64,000 bases of DNA from Hyphomicrobiales bacterium (GTDB lineage Bacteria; Pseudomonadota; Alphaproteobacteria; Rhizobiales; Rhizobiaceae), in the NCBI GenBank assembly GCA_900469345.1, contig UBWZ01000002.1, positions 1-64,000 on the forward strand. The letters run 5' to 3'. Both the position numbers and the translations under genes were made by a program. The notes under the pieces are model-generated. The model was not told the origin of the DNA and did not search any database. It saw nothing but the letters and a program-made list of their open reading frames with translations. This document shows, one piece after another, positions 29,433 through 38,286 of the stretch; the stretch's first letter is position 1; each line of letters opens with the position of its first letter.

Positions 29433-30422
29433 ATGTCTGCCACTCGCGTCATCTTCCGCTGCGTTCTTGCCGGTCTGTCCATCTTCGGGGCAAGCCATGG
29501 CGTGAGGGCGCAGGACGATGCGTTCAAGAATTTTCATCCGTCGGACAGCCTGTCGAAGATGCCGAAGCTCAATGCCTTTTCGGCAGCGCCGGGCGCGGCG
29601 GGCATCACCGCCAGAGACGTGCGCTTCGAAGCCCGGTTGACCGCCGACGGCGACGTCATGCAGGACGGCCTTGCCTGGCGTGTCTTCAGCCCGCTTGCAG
29701 GGCCGGATGGCAAGCTGCCGCTGGTCGCGAGTTCCGATGGCGGCTCGGCAGCATTTCAGCTGGCGCCGGGCGATTATTTCGTCAACGTCGCTTTCGGGCG
29801 GGCCGGCGTTACCAAGAAAATCACGGTCCCGACAGAGGGCGAGGTTGCCAGGCAGACGCTGATTCTCGATGCGGGCGGCTTCGTGCTCAACGCCGTCGCC
29901 GGTCAGGACCAGCGCATCCCCCCGACCCAGCTGAGTTTTTCCGTCTACTCATCGGAAGTTCGCGAGAACGGTGATCGCGCACTCGTCATGTCCGACGTCA
30001 AGCCCAACACAATCGTCCGGCTGGCTGCCGGCACCTATCACGTCGTTTCGGAGTACGGAGAGGTCAATGCCGTTGTGCGGGCCGACATCCAGGTCGAGGC
30101 CGGCAAGCTGACCCAGGCCGTGCTGCAGCACAAGGCGGCTCAGGTAACGATGAAGCTTGTGTCCCAGGCGGGCGGCGAAGCGATCGCCGATACGGCATGG
30201 TCGATTCTCACGGCAGCCGGCGACGTGGTCAGCGAAAGCGTCAGCGCTTTCCCGTCGATGGTGCTGGCAGAGGGCGCTTATCTCGCGATTGCCCGCAACA
30301 AGGACAAGATCTACCAGCGCGAATTCAACGTGAAGGCCGGGCGCAATACGGACGTCGAGGTACAGATGCGCGATCCGCGGCCGACTGCACCGGGCGAGGA
30401 TGAGGCCGAGCCCCAGGACTAG
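29433..30422 (+). CDS. Secreted protein with three beta-sandwich-like repeats
   Basis: A 329-residue protein from ATG 29433. A signal peptide (about 1-28, FRCVLAGLSIFGASHGVRAQ) is followed by a short linker and three related segments at about residues 55-140, 141-225 and 226-305. Each has an aromatic-rich strand, then a turn of the form L-A-(P/A/E)-G-x-Y (LAPGDYFVNV, LAAGTYHVVS, LAEGAYLAIA), then an exposed V/A-x-A-G strand. The tail is acidic. The function is unknown; a periplasmic or envelope structural role is a guess. It is divergent from the nitroreductase gene. Confidence 0.7.
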   Translation: MSATRVIFRCVLAGLSIFGASHGVRAQDDAFKNFHPSDSLSKMPKLNAFSAAPGAAGITARDVRFEARLTADGDVMQDGLAWRVFSPLAGPDGKLPLVASSDGGSAAFQLAPGDYFVNVAFGRAGVTKKITVPTEGEVARQTLILDAGGFVLNAVAGQDQRIPPTQLSFSVYSSEVRENGDRALVMSDVKPNTIVRLAAGTYHVVSEYGEVNAVVRADIQVEAGKLTQAVLQHKAAQVTMKLVSQAGGEAIADTAWSILTAAGDVVSESVSAFPSMVLAEGAYLAIARNKDKIYQREFNVKAGRNTDVEVQMRDPRPTAPGEDEAEPQD

Positions 30423-30425
30423 GCG

Positions 30426-31280
30426 TCAGCCGACCTTTTCGAGCAGCCGCTCGCGCGCCGGAGCCTTGGGTGGGATGCCCATGGAGAACACGGCGGCATA
30501 GAGCTTGAGCAGCAGATCCTTGCGGTCGGTCACGCCGGCCATCTCCTCCCAGCCCATCACCCGGCCGACGCGGGCCCTGATCGTTGTTCCCGACAGCCGT
30601 TTGAACTCGCGGATCAGAAGCGAGAGGCGCAGCGTCAGAGAAATGCGGCTGGCGATATGGAACAGCCGGCCGTTCTGCCCCTGGAAGTAGATTGGCACCA
30701 CATCGGCGCGGGCGGACTGGATGAGCTTTGCCGGAAAGTTTTTCCAGGGCAGGTCCTCGACCTTGCCGAAGCCCTTCTTCGCCGTGGCCACGCCGCCGGC
30801 CGGGAAGATGATGATCGTGGTGCCCTCTTTCAGCAGACGCAATGCCTCATGCCGGGTCTGCATGTTGATGGCGACAGCTTCCTTTGTCTCCTCGAACGAA
30901 ACGGGAAGCGAATAGGCGGCCATTTCCGGCACTTTGAGGAGTTCGTTGTTGATCAGCACCCGGAACGGGCGGCCGATCTGCTCGGCCAGCGCCAGAACCG
31001 CGATCCCGTCGCCGATCCCGAACGGGTGGTTGGCGACGATGACCAGGGGACGACCCTCGGCGATCACCGGCGGCCACTCTCCTTCGATGGCGAGTTCGAC
31101 ATCGATCAGGTCCAGCATTTTGCCGAATACCCGATCGGTCTTGCCGACGATATCCTTGCGCCAGATATCGTATAGCCGCGCATAGCGATCGCGGCCGGAA
31201 AGCCCCTCGATCGAGCGGATGAACCAGCGCTTGATGCGGCGGTCCTTGTCGTTCGCGTAAGACAGTTCCCTGAAGCGCAC
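30426..31280 (-). CDS. Lysophospholipid acyltransferase family protein
   Basis: A 284-residue membrane-associated acyltransferase. The catalytic motif reads VANHPFGIGDGI, with His and Asp separated by five residues (HX5D), as in the hemolysin/OlsB-like subgroup rather than classical HX4D PlsC. A second block, IIIFPAGGVATAKK, matches the glycerol-phosphate or substrate-binding motif, and VPIYFQGQNGRLFH follows. It is likely to acylate a lysophospholipid or ornithine-lipid precursor; the substrate is not determined. Only three bases separate it from the end of the rightward gene. Confidence 0.82.
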   Translation of the reverse strand: MRFRELSYANDKDRRIKRWFIRSIEGLSGRDRYARLYDIWRKDIVGKTDRVFGKMLDLIDVELAIEGEWPPVIAEGRPLVIVANHPFGIGDGIAVLALAEQIGRPFRVLINNELLKVPEMAAYSLPVSFEETKEAVAINMQTRHEALRLLKEGTTIIIFPAGGVATAKKGFGKVEDLPWKNFPAKLIQSARADVVPIYFQGQNGRLFHIASRISLTLRLSLLIREFKRLSGTTIRARVGRVMGWEEMAGVTDRKDLLLKLYAAVFSMGIPPKAPARERLLEKVG

Positions 31281-31348
31281 GTTAATCTCCGCGGAACATC
31301 CGCCTGTCTCGGAAGGGAATGAGTATTACAGGCATGTTACAGCTTTCT

Positions 31349-31387
31349 GACAGCGCTGGCCACGGTCGCCAGCGCTGTCGATTTTTG
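31349..31387. terminator. Strong hairpin beyond the thrS stop, T-run on the plus strand
   Basis: A perfect 12-bp stem (GACAGCGCTGGC 31349-31360 with its complement at 31368-31379) lies just downstream of the leftward thrS stop. The T-run (TTTTT, 31382-31386) is on the plus strand, so as a classical terminator it would stop rightward, not leftward, transcription. Confidence 0.6.
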
Positions 31388-31389
31388 TC

Positions 31390-33411
31390 CTACGCGACAC
31401 GCCTGCGCGAGGCGCGGCGCTTTACATCCGGAGGCGTTGCCTCCTCGGACAGGGTGGCGATCGCCTCGTCGAGCGACATCGATGTCTGCGCCTGCGAACC
31501 CAAACGGCGAATGTTGACCGACCGCTCTTCGGCTTCCTTTTTGCCGCAGACGATGATCACAGGCACCTTGCTGACCGAATGCTCGCGGACCTTGTAGTTG
31601 ATCTTCTCGTTGCGGAAGTCGGTGTCGACCACCAGGCCCGCGTCCCGCAGCATCTCCGCGACCTCGCGCCCGTAATCGTCCGCATCCGAGGTGATGGTCG
31701 CGACGACGACCTGCATCGGCGCAAACCACAGCGGCATATGTCCTGCGAAATTCTCGATCAGGATCCCGAGGAAGCGTTCCATGGAGCCGCAGATGGCGCG
31801 GTGGATCATCACCGGCTGACGCTTTTCCGAAGACTGGTCGATATAGAAGGCGCCGAAGCGTTCCGGCAGGTTGAAGTCGACCTGCGTCGTGCCGCACTGC
31901 CATTCCCGGCCAATCGCGTCCTTCAGCGTATATTCGAACTTCGGACCGTAGAAGGCGCCCTCGCCCGGCAGGATGCCCGTCTTGATCCGGCCGCCGGACT
32001 GTTCCTCGATCGTCTTCAGAACCTGCATCATCACGTCTTCGGCGCGATCCCAGAGCGCGTCCGTTCCGACCCGCTTGTCGGGCCGGGTCGACAGCTTGAC
32101 CACCACTTCGCGGAAGCCGAAGTCTTCGTACACCGACAGGATGAGGTCGTTGATGCGCAGGCACTCGGCCGCCATTTGCTCGTCGGTGCAGAACACATGC
32201 GCATCGTCCTGCGTAAACCCGCGTACGCGCATCAGACCGTGCAACGCACCGGACGCCTCATAGCGGTGCACGAGACCGAATTCCGCGAGACGGATAGGCA
32301 GTTCGCGGTAGGACTTCAGACCGTGCTTGAAGATTTGGACATGCCCGGGGCAGTTCATTGGCTTCAACGCAAAGACACGGTTGTCCGCTTCCTTGTCGTC
32401 CGGATGGGTGAACGCGTAGGCCGATTTCACGGCGAACATGTTCTCCTGGTACCAGCCCCAGTGGCCGGAGGTTTCCCACAGGGATGCGTCGAGCACCTGC
32501 GGCGCGTTGACTTCCTCGTAGGTTCCCGACAGCCGCCGGCGCATGTAGGCGGTCAGGGTCTGGAACATCCGCCAGCCCTTGCCGTGCCAGAACACGACGC
32601 CGGGGCCCTCTTCCTGGAAATGAAAGAGGTCCATTTCGCGTCCGAGCTTCCGGTGATCGCGCTTTTCCGCCTCCGCCAGCACGTGCAGGTACTGGTCGAG
32701 CTCTTCCTGCGACGCCCAGGCGGTGCCGTAGATGCGGGTCAGCATCGGCTTGGTCGAATCGCCGCGCCAATAGGCGCCGGCCACCTTCATCAGCTTGAAT
32801 GCCGTGCCGACCTGCCCGGTCGAGGCCATGTGTGGCCCACGGCACAGATCGAACCACTCCCCCTGGCGATAGATCTTGAGATCTTGGCCTTCCGGAATGG
32901 CATCGACCAGCTCGACCTTGTAGGCTTCGCCCTTGTCGGCGAACACGTCGCGTACCTTGTCGCGCGACCAGATTTCCTTGGTGAAGGCGGCGTTCTTCTG
33001 GATGATCTCCTTCATCTTCTTTTCGATCTTCGGAAGATCATCGGGCGTGAAGGGCCAGTCCTCGCGGCTGTCCGGGTGGACCCGCTTGAAGTCGTAGTAG
33101 AAGCCGTTCTCGATCACTGGACCGATCGTGACCTGCGTGCCGGGCCACAGCTCCTGGACGGCCTCGGCCATCACATGGGCGGCATCATGGCGGATCAGTT
33201 CGAGCGCGCGCGGATCGGTGCGGGTTACGATCTCGATCTTGCCGTCGGCGACGGGATCCGAGAGATCGCGCAGTTCGCCGTCGAGCGCGATGGCGACGGC
33301 CTTCTTGGCGAGCGACTTCGAGATCGATTCCGCGACGGCAAGCCCGGTCGTGCCGGCGTCGAATACGCGGACGGAACCATCAGGGAATGTAAGGGAAATG
33401 GATTGGGACAT
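31390..33411 (-). CDS. thrS: Threonyl-tRNA synthetase
   Basis: This 673-residue class II synthetase charges tRNA-Thr. The N-terminal TGS domain (about 1-62) precedes the editing (SAD) domain with [20 protein letters not shown]. The catalytic core has [16 protein letters not shown] (zinc-binding Cys), [20 protein letters not shown] (motif 2) and [19 protein letters not shown] (motif 3). A C-terminal anticodon-binding domain starts around [14 protein letters not shown] 33411 gives [17 protein letters not shown]; the frame is open 15 codons further upstream without support. Confidence 0.97.
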   Translation of the reverse strand: MSQSISLTFPDGSVRVFDAGTTGLAVAESISKSLAKKAVAIALDGELRDLSDPVADGKIEIVTRTDPRALELIRHDAAHVMAEAVQELWPGTQVTIGPVIENGFYYDFKRVHPDSREDWPFTPDDLPKIEKKMKEIIQKNAAFTKEIWSRDKVRDVFADKGEAYKVELVDAIPEGQDLKIYRQGEWFDLCRGPHMASTGQVGTAFKLMKVAGAYWRGDSTKPMLTRIYGTAWASQEELDQYLHVLAEAEKRDHRKLGREMDLFHFQEEGPGVVFWHGKGWRMFQTLTAYMRRRLSGTYEEVNAPQVLDASLWETSGHWGWYQENMFAVKSAYAFTHPDDKEADNRVFALKPMNCPGHVQIFKHGLKSYRELPIRLAEFGLVHRYEASGALHGLMRVRGFTQDDAHVFCTDEQMAAECLRINDLILSVYEDFGFREVVVKLSTRPDKRVGTDALWDRAEDVMMQVLKTIEEQSGGRIKTGILPGEGAFYGPKFEYTLKDAIGREWQCGTTQVDFNLPERFGAFYIDQSSEKRQPVMIHRAICGSMERFLGILIENFAGHMPLWFAPMQVVVATITSDADDYGREVAEMLRDAGLVVDTDFRNEKINYKVREHSVSKVPVIIVCGKKEAEERSVNIRRLGSQAQTSMSLDEAIATLSEEATPPDVKRRASRRRVA

Positions 33412-33533
33412 GTCTTTCTCCTGTCCAGTCCCGCCAACGAATGCGGGTGGTGGCAAAAAGGCCGGATTCGCCGACCAGCAACGGTCGGCGTAGTAGTGTG
33501 TTTTGGGATTTTAGTAAAGCTTCCGGAGCGCGC

Positions 33534-33887
33534 TCAACGGCGCCTGTAGCGCCATGGCAGCCAGCTGCGTCTGGCGTCGCCAAGATCGGCCGGCACCGGG
33601 TCAAGACCCATGCTACCACCCGGGCCGCACCGGGCCACCCGAAACAGCGTCATCCATCCCCCTCTCCAAAGGCCGTGCCTGGCGATCGCCTCGTATCCGT
33701 ATTCGGAACATGTCGGGATGTGCCGGCAGCCATTGCCGACGAAGCCGGAGAGTGTCAGCTGGTAAAAGCGTATCAGGCCGACGCCGATCAGGCGGCCTGG
33801 AGTCCAGGCAAACGGGCCCGGCCAGTTGCGCGACCGCGACGCGAGGCCCGGCCGCTTGTCCTTGTCAGGCGCGCAGCCATCGCACAT
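33534..33887 (-). CDS. yidD: Membrane protein insertion efficiency factor YidD
   Basis: A 117-residue protein of the YidD family, which assists YidC-mediated membrane insertion. Recognised features are IRFYQLTLSGFVG, the Cys-containing CRHIPTCSEYGYEAI motif and GWMTLFRVARCGPGGSMGLDPVP. The N-terminal 20 residues are Cys/Lys/Arg-rich and variable. It starts three bases after the upstream scaffold-protein stop, so the two form one operon. The genome's yidC is outside the window. Confidence 0.9.
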   Translation of the reverse strand: MCDGCAPDKDKRPGLASRSRNWPGPFAWTPGRLIGVGLIRFYQLTLSGFVGNGCRHIPTCSEYGYEAIARHGLWRGGWMTLFRVARCGPGGSMGLDPVPADLGDARRSWLPWRYRRR

Positions 33888-33890
33888 CGT

Positions 33891-34337
33891 CTATCCCGTC
33901 ACGGCCTGCATGGTCTTGGCCTCGATCTGCTCGATCGCCTCGACCACGGCATCAAAGGTCAGCATCGTCGATGGATGGCGGGCCTTGTAATCCTTTACCG
34001 GCTTCAGATAGCGCATGTCCTCGAAGCGGCCGCCGGGGCCCTCGCCACCGTCCTTGAGCATGGCGAGCATCTCGGCTCTCGCCTGCCGGATTTCGGCTGC
34101 CGAGGCGCCGACCACGTGCTGCGCCATGATCGACGAAGACGCCTGCCCCAATGCGCAGGCCCGCACTTCATGGGCAAAGTCGACGACCTTGTCTTCGTCC
34201 ATCTTGAGATAGACCCGGACCTTCGAGCCGCAAAGCTTCGAATGCTTCTCCGCGGTCGCATCCGCATCCTGCAACGTGCCGCTGCGGCCAATATTGCCTG
34301 CGAACTCCAGGATCTTGCTGTTGTAGATGTCGTCCAT
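33891..34337 (-). CDS. IscU/SufU-like iron-sulfur scaffold protein lacking the third Cys
   Basis: A 148-residue member of the IscU/NifU N-terminal family. Two of the three cluster-ligand Cys are present: [11 protein letters not shown] (about residue 36) and [14 protein letters not shown] (about residue 61). The third, normally following a conserved His, is replaced by Pro ([13 protein letters not shown], near residue 128). A role as iron-sulfur scaffold is therefore uncertain. ATG 34337 ([14 protein letters not shown]) is the usual start. It is followed by yidD and divergent from folE. Confidence 0.82.
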   Translation of the reverse strand: MDDIYNSKILEFAGNIGRSGTLQDADATAEKHSKLCGSKVRVYLKMDEDKVVDFAHEVRACALGQASSSIMAQHVVGASAAEIRQARAEMLAMLKDGGEGPGGRFEDMRYLKPVKDYKARHPSTMLTFDAVVEAIEQIEAKTMQAVTG

Positions 34338-34614
34338 GCAACACTCGCTTCGGCGCCCCGCCGGCCTGAACACAGTGTCCACCGACACGGGCTACCAGAA
34401 TGGATATCGCCCACATATATGTGAATGCGGCGCGCAATCATCAAGAATGGCTGTTTTTACGAAATCCTGCCCATTTGATATTAGGATATCTTGTAAATGC
34501 AGTCTCTGCAGAGCAGATACCAGCATTGCACGTGGATCGGAGGCGCCAGCGGTGGCCGGCCGATGGGACGAAAGACAGTCGGATGCGGGTTCGAACCGCA
34601 TCAGGAGACGTAAA
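34338..34614. promoter_or_regulatory. Palindrome-rich divergent promoter/leader region of folE
   Basis: This 277-bp region between the scaffold gene and folE is locally AT-rich (about 34440-34500). It holds CACATATATGTG (34412-34423), GATAT/ATATC flanking TAGG, CTCTGCAGAG (34504-34513), and a stem GATGCGG/CCGCATC at 34582-34602 with loop GTTCGAA. The last ends one base before the folE ribosome-binding site AGGAG (34604-34608), so it could affect translation. No known riboswitch class was recognised. Confidence 0.45.
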
Positions 34615-35229
34615 ATGGATGCCATTGTGAAAACTTTCCCGGCTTCGAAAGAAAAGGACTCTCGGCCAAGCCAGCAGGAGGCTGAGGAAGCCGTCAAGGT
34701 TCTGCTGCGTTGGGCCGGTGACGACCCGACCCGCGAAGGCTTGGTCGATACGCCGAAGCGCGTCGCGGCAGCCTATCGCGAGCTTTTCGCCGGCTACGAT
34801 CTTGCACCGGAAGAGGTGTTGGGGCGGACGTTCGAGGAAATGTCCGGCTTCGACGACATCGTCCTCGTTCGCGATATCCCGTTCTTTTCCCATTGCGAGC
34901 ACCACATGCTGCCGATCAAGGGCAAGGCGACGGTCGCCTATCTGCCAAGCGGACCCGTGCTCGGCCTCTCCAAGATTGCGCGCGTCGTCGAGATTTTCGG
35001 TCGGCGGCTGCAGACCCAGGAGAACATGACGGCGCAGATCGCCAACGCCATCCAGTCGAGCCTCAAGCCGCGCGGCGTGGCAGTGATGATCGAGGCGGAG
35101 CACATGTGCATGGAAATGCGCGGCGTGCAGAAGCAGGGTTCGACCACGCTCACCACCACCTTTACCGGCGAGTTCAAGACCAATGCGACCGAGCAGGCGC
35201 GGTTCATCACGCTGAGCCGCGGTCGCTGA
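34615..35229 (+). CDS. folE: GTP cyclohydrolase I
   Basis: This 204-residue enzyme converts GTP to dihydroneopterin triphosphate, the first step of folate synthesis. The zinc-binding motif [14 protein letters not shown] (Cys and His) and the third ligand region [12 protein letters not shown] are present, along with [23 protein letters not shown] 34615 follows AGGAG; the frame is open a long way upstream but only through intergenic DNA. It is 10 bases upstream of hisI, so the two are likely co-transcribed. Confidence 0.96.
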   Translation: MDAIVKTFPASKEKDSRPSQQEAEEAVKVLLRWAGDDPTREGLVDTPKRVAAAYRELFAGYDLAPEEVLGRTFEEMSGFDDIVLVRDIPFFSHCEHHMLPIKGKATVAYLPSGPVLGLSKIARVVEIFGRRLQTQENMTAQIANAIQSSLKPRGVAVMIEAEHMCMEMRGVQKQGSTTLTTTFTGEFKTNATEQARFITLSRGR

Positions 35230-35239
35230 CAGGATCCAC

Positions 35240-35692
35240 ATGGATATTCAATTCCCCGCGCCCTCCGCGGACAAGACCGTTCTGGAGGATGCAGGCGCTT
35301 TCACGCCCCGCTTCGATTCCGCCGGTCTCGTCACCGCCGTGGTGACAGACGTCCGCGACGGCGTGCTGCTGATGGTCGCGCACATGAACGCGGAAGCGCT
35401 GCGGCTGACCATCGAAACCGGTATGGCGCATTACTACAGCCGGTCACGGCAGAAGCTTTGGAAGAAGGGGGAAACCTCGGGCAACCTCCAGATGGTCCAC
35501 GAGATGAGGACGGATTGCGATCAGGACGTCGTCTGGATCAAGGTTTCAATGACCGGCCACGACGCCGCGTGCCACACCGGCCGCCGGTCCTGCTTCTACC
35601 GGACGGTGCGGCTTGGGGATGGCGAAGCCACGCTTGTCATCGCCGACGATCAGCGTCATTTTGATCCAAAGACTGTTTACGAAGGGCAATGA
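35240..35692 (+). CDS. hisI: Phosphoribosyl-AMP cyclohydrolase
   Basis: A 150-residue histidine-biosynthesis enzyme that opens the adenine ring of PR-AMP. Hallmarks are [34 protein letters not shown] and the metal-binding block [11 protein letters not shown] with [11 protein letters not shown]. It is the stand-alone HisI form without a HisE domain. It follows folE closely; both catalyse ring-opening hydrolysis of purine nucleotides, and the adjacency is, from memory, usual in rhizobia. Confidence 0.96.
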   Translation: MDIQFPAPSADKTVLEDAGAFTPRFDSAGLVTAVVTDVRDGVLLMVAHMNAEALRLTIETGMAHYYSRSRQKLWKKGETSGNLQMVHEMRTDCDQDVVWIKVSMTGHDAACHTGRRSCFYRTVRLGDGEATLVIADDQRHFDPKTVYEGQ

Positions 35693-35733
35693 TCACGTCG
35701 ACGGGCGCGTTTCGGACATGTTTTTCAGTAAAC

Positions 35734-35745
35734 GGTTTCGAAACC
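35734..35745. promoter_or_regulatory. 12-bp perfect palindrome upstream of the patatin gene
   Basis: GGTTTCGAAACC lies 55 bp before the patatin start, in the 108-bp gap after hisI. It could be a regulator site. No matching second copy was noted nearby. Confidence 0.35.
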
Positions 35746-35800
35746 ACGTTCTGCGCTTAATGAACTTTGCGACGACGGTTGGTATGGAGGATGTTCGTCG

Positions 35801-36757
35801 ATGCTCAACTGGAGTCGGAACCGCAACGAACGGCAGAATGCCCCGGCCGAACTTGGCGGTTCGCAGGCCATCGCACCGTCCCTCCCCGCCGTGATCGCCC
35901 CGCCGCCGAAGGCAAAGCTTGCGCTCGCGCTGGGCGGCGGCGCCGCACGCGGATGGGCGCACATCGGCGTCCTCCGGGCTCTCGACGAATCGGGGATCGA
36001 AGTTGGCATGATCGCCGGAACCTCGATCGGCGCTCTCGTCGGCGGCTGCTATCTTGCGGGCAAGCTTGACGAACTGGAGCAGTTTGCCCGGTCGTTGACG
36101 ATGCGTCGCATTGCCGGCCTGCTCGACCTCACGATCGGCGGCGGCGGTCTTTTGGGCGGGATGCGCCTGACCAAACGCATGCAGGAGCATCTCGAAGGTC
36201 TCTCCATCGAGGATCTTGGCCGACCCATGGTGGCGGTCGCGACCGAGCTGCATACCGGTCACGAGGTCTGGATTTCGAGCGGCTCGCTGATCACCGCACT
36301 GCGCGCATCCTATGCGCTTCCCGGGATCTTCGAGCCGGTCATCTGCAACAACCGCGTGCTTGTTGACGGCGCCCTGGTCAACCCGGTGCCGACATCCGTC
36401 TGCCGTGCCTACGAGCAGCCGCTCGTGGTCGCGGTCAATCTCAACTACGAAATCTTCGGTCGATCGGCCGTGGTCAAGCACAGCGCGAGCGTCCAGCCGG
36501 TCGATCTTCCGCGCAATCGCAGCGACCGCAGGACAAGCGTAACCGGAACCATGGTCCAGGCCTTCAATATCATCCAGGAGCGCATTTCGCGCGCCCGGCT
36601 GGCGGGTGATCCGCCGGATCTGGCCCTTCACCCGCGGCTGAGCGATATCGGACTGTCGGAATTCCACCGTGCCGGCGAGGCTATTCAGCGCGGCTACGAC
36701 GAGACGATGGCACAGATCTCGGCCTTGAAGCGCATGCAGGAAGTCTTTGCCGTCTGA
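35801..36757 (+). CDS. Patatin-like phospholipase (RssA-like)
   Basis: A 318-residue serine hydrolase with a disordered N-terminal 35 residues. It shows the oxyanion loop LALGGGAARGWAHIGVL, nucleophile elbow AGTSIGALVGG (Ser in GTSIG) and the catalytic Asp in LVDGALVNPVP. Family members cleave acyl esters of phospholipids. Without a signal peptide it is probably cytoplasmic. Its role in this organism is unknown. Confidence 0.9.
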   Translation: MLNWSRNRNERQNAPAELGGSQAIAPSLPAVIAPPPKAKLALALGGGAARGWAHIGVLRALDESGIEVGMIAGTSIGALVGGCYLAGKLDELEQFARSLTMRRIAGLLDLTIGGGGLLGGMRLTKRMQEHLEGLSIEDLGRPMVAVATELHTGHEVWISSGSLITALRASYALPGIFEPVICNNRVLVDGALVNPVPTSVCRAYEQPLVVAVNLNYEIFGRSAVVKHSASVQPVDLPRNRSDRRTSVTGTMVQAFNIIQERISRARLAGDPPDLALHPRLSDIGLSEFHRAGEAIQRGYDETMAQISALKRMQEVFAV

Positions 36758-36790
36758 GCAGAGCTCGGCCGCAGGCCGCCCCGCTATCGC

Positions 36791-37225
36791 TCAGCTGGCG
36801 ATGTAGGCCTTCATCTGCTCCGCTTCGAGTTCGACCTCGCGGATTCGCGACTTGACCACGTCGCCGATCGAGATGATGCCGGAAAGCCGTCCATCCCGTT
36901 CCACCGGCACATGGCGGAAACGCCCGGCGCTCATCATGCCCATCAGCTCGTCGACGGTCTGGTCTTCCCGGCAGCGCTGCACGCTCGTCGTCATGGACGC
37001 GCGCACCGGCTGGCCGAGCACCTCTGCACCGCCGGTCGCGATCGCGCGCACCAGATCACGTTCGGTAAAGATACCGGCGATTCTCTCTTCCATCCCCGTC
37101 ACAACAACCGCGCCGATCTTGCGCTCGTTGAGGATCCTGGCAACGTCATGAAGGCTGAGATCCGGACCGACCGTCACGACGTCGCGGCCTTTGATATCAA
37201 GCATGCTTTTTACGGTGGTCGACAT
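36791..37225 (-). CDS. CBS-domain pair protein
   Basis: A 144-residue protein made almost entirely of two CBS domains: about 10-65 (VVTVGPDLSLHDVARILNER, IAGIFTERDLVRAIA) and about 75-130 (CREDQTVDELMGMM, RFRHVPVERDG, SGIISIGDVVKSRI). Such pairs usually bind adenosine nucleotides and act as energy sensors. ATG 37225 (MSTTVKSMLDIKG) is the usual start; seven more codons are open upstream. No obvious partner is adjacent. Confidence 0.9.
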   Translation of the reverse strand: MSTTVKSMLDIKGRDVVTVGPDLSLHDVARILNERKIGAVVVTGMEERIAGIFTERDLVRAIATGGAEVLGQPVRASMTTSVQRCREDQTVDELMGMMSAGRFRHVPVERDGRLSGIISIGDVVKSRIREVELEAEQMKAYIAS

Positions 37226-37323
37226 GGCTCTCTCCTCCACGGCCATCTGCCGGGCGGCGTCTCCCTCCGTCGCCGGCGCGCAGGTCTGCTGCAGTCAGAA
37301 ATTAGAACGGGCTCAGAAAGATA

Positions 37324-38076
37324 TCAAGCCGAGCGATCGATCTGCCGCACGACCGGGATGGGATCGAATGCGCCGAACAGCAGAAAGCCGAAAAGGAAGC
37401 CGCCGATATGGGCATCCCATGCGACTTCGCCCACATCGGCACCGACCAGTGGGAGGCCGAGCGCGATCAGCACGTTGCCGAGCAGCCACATCAGGGTGAA
37501 GATGACCACCGTCCTGTTGCGGAACGCGCCGAGGATCGATTGCCGAGGGTTGAGGTGTCCGCCGATGCGGTCGTAGCCGCGACGGCCATTGAACGCGAAC
37601 CGGCAGGCAGCCCCCATCAGTGCGGAGACGACGCCCGAGGCGCCGACAAGAATGGTCTCCTGACCCCAGTGCAGGGCCGCATGGAAGAAGGCTGCGGTCG
37701 CAGCCGACAGGATCCAGAAGAGAATGTAGCGAAGTGTCCCGATCCGCCGGATGACTGGCGCACCGAAGGCGGCCAGCCACAGGACATTGAAGCCGATATG
37801 CTGCAGGCTGCCATGCAACAGCGAATAGGTGACCGGCGTCCACAGCCAGGCGAGATCCTGGTCCATCAGCGGATAGACGTACCGCAGCGGCGTGAAACCG
37901 AAATGGACGAAGATTATGGACTGCCACTCATCATTGAGCACATAGGCCCAGATCCCGTAGATAGCAAACAGCAACGCAAGCGTCATCGAGAGCGCCTGCG
38001 GCATGTTGAAGATCGGCGGAGATGCCGCCGGCGGCAGTTCTGATCCCTGTAAAGCCACGTCCGGCCTGTCGTCCAT
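37324..38076 (-). CDS. Rhomboid family intramembrane serine protease
   Basis: A 250-residue polytopic membrane protein with six predicted helices. The active site is readable: HGSLQHIGFNVLWLAAFG (the H-x3-N motif in TM2), VGASGVVSALMGA (nucleophile Ser in GASG) and DAHIGGFLFGFL (catalytic His). Helix order matches the basic six-TM rhomboid. It cleaves membrane-embedded substrates; the target is unknown. Confidence 0.9.
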   Translation of the reverse strand: MDDRPDVALQGSELPPAASPPIFNMPQALSMTLALLFAIYGIWAYVLNDEWQSIIFVHFGFTPLRYVYPLMDQDLAWLWTPVTYSLLHGSLQHIGFNVLWLAAFGAPVIRRIGTLRYILFWILSAATAAFFHAALHWGQETILVGASGVVSALMGAACRFAFNGRRGYDRIGGHLNPRQSILGAFRNRTVVIFTLMWLLGNVLIALGLPLVGADVGEVAWDAHIGGFLFGFLLFGAFDPIPVVRQIDRSA

Positions 38077-38286
38077 GATTGCGTCTTCCTAAAATGTTCG
38101 GCAGACTTACTGCACGCACACAACGAAGAAAAGCGATCGGCTGGCCTCCGACTGCGGCGCCCGGTCACAATCGCGACAGGCAGCCACCCCGTCGCGGTTG
38201 GCCGACGCCGTGGCACGAATTTCGCAGCGATCATGTTTCGGCCCGCTGCGACTGCGAAGGCCGTACCGAAATGGAGCACTGCATTT

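Noticed and set aside
31579..33549. 656-codon plus-strand open frame
   Set aside because: It lies entirely opposite thrS, which has all class II synthetase motifs. Long antisense frames are expected in high-GC DNA.
34582..34602. tRNA T-arm-like sequence (GGGTTCGAACC) before folE
   Set aside because: There is no acceptor or anticodon stem around it, so it is not a tRNA or clear attachment site. It is reported only as a hairpin.
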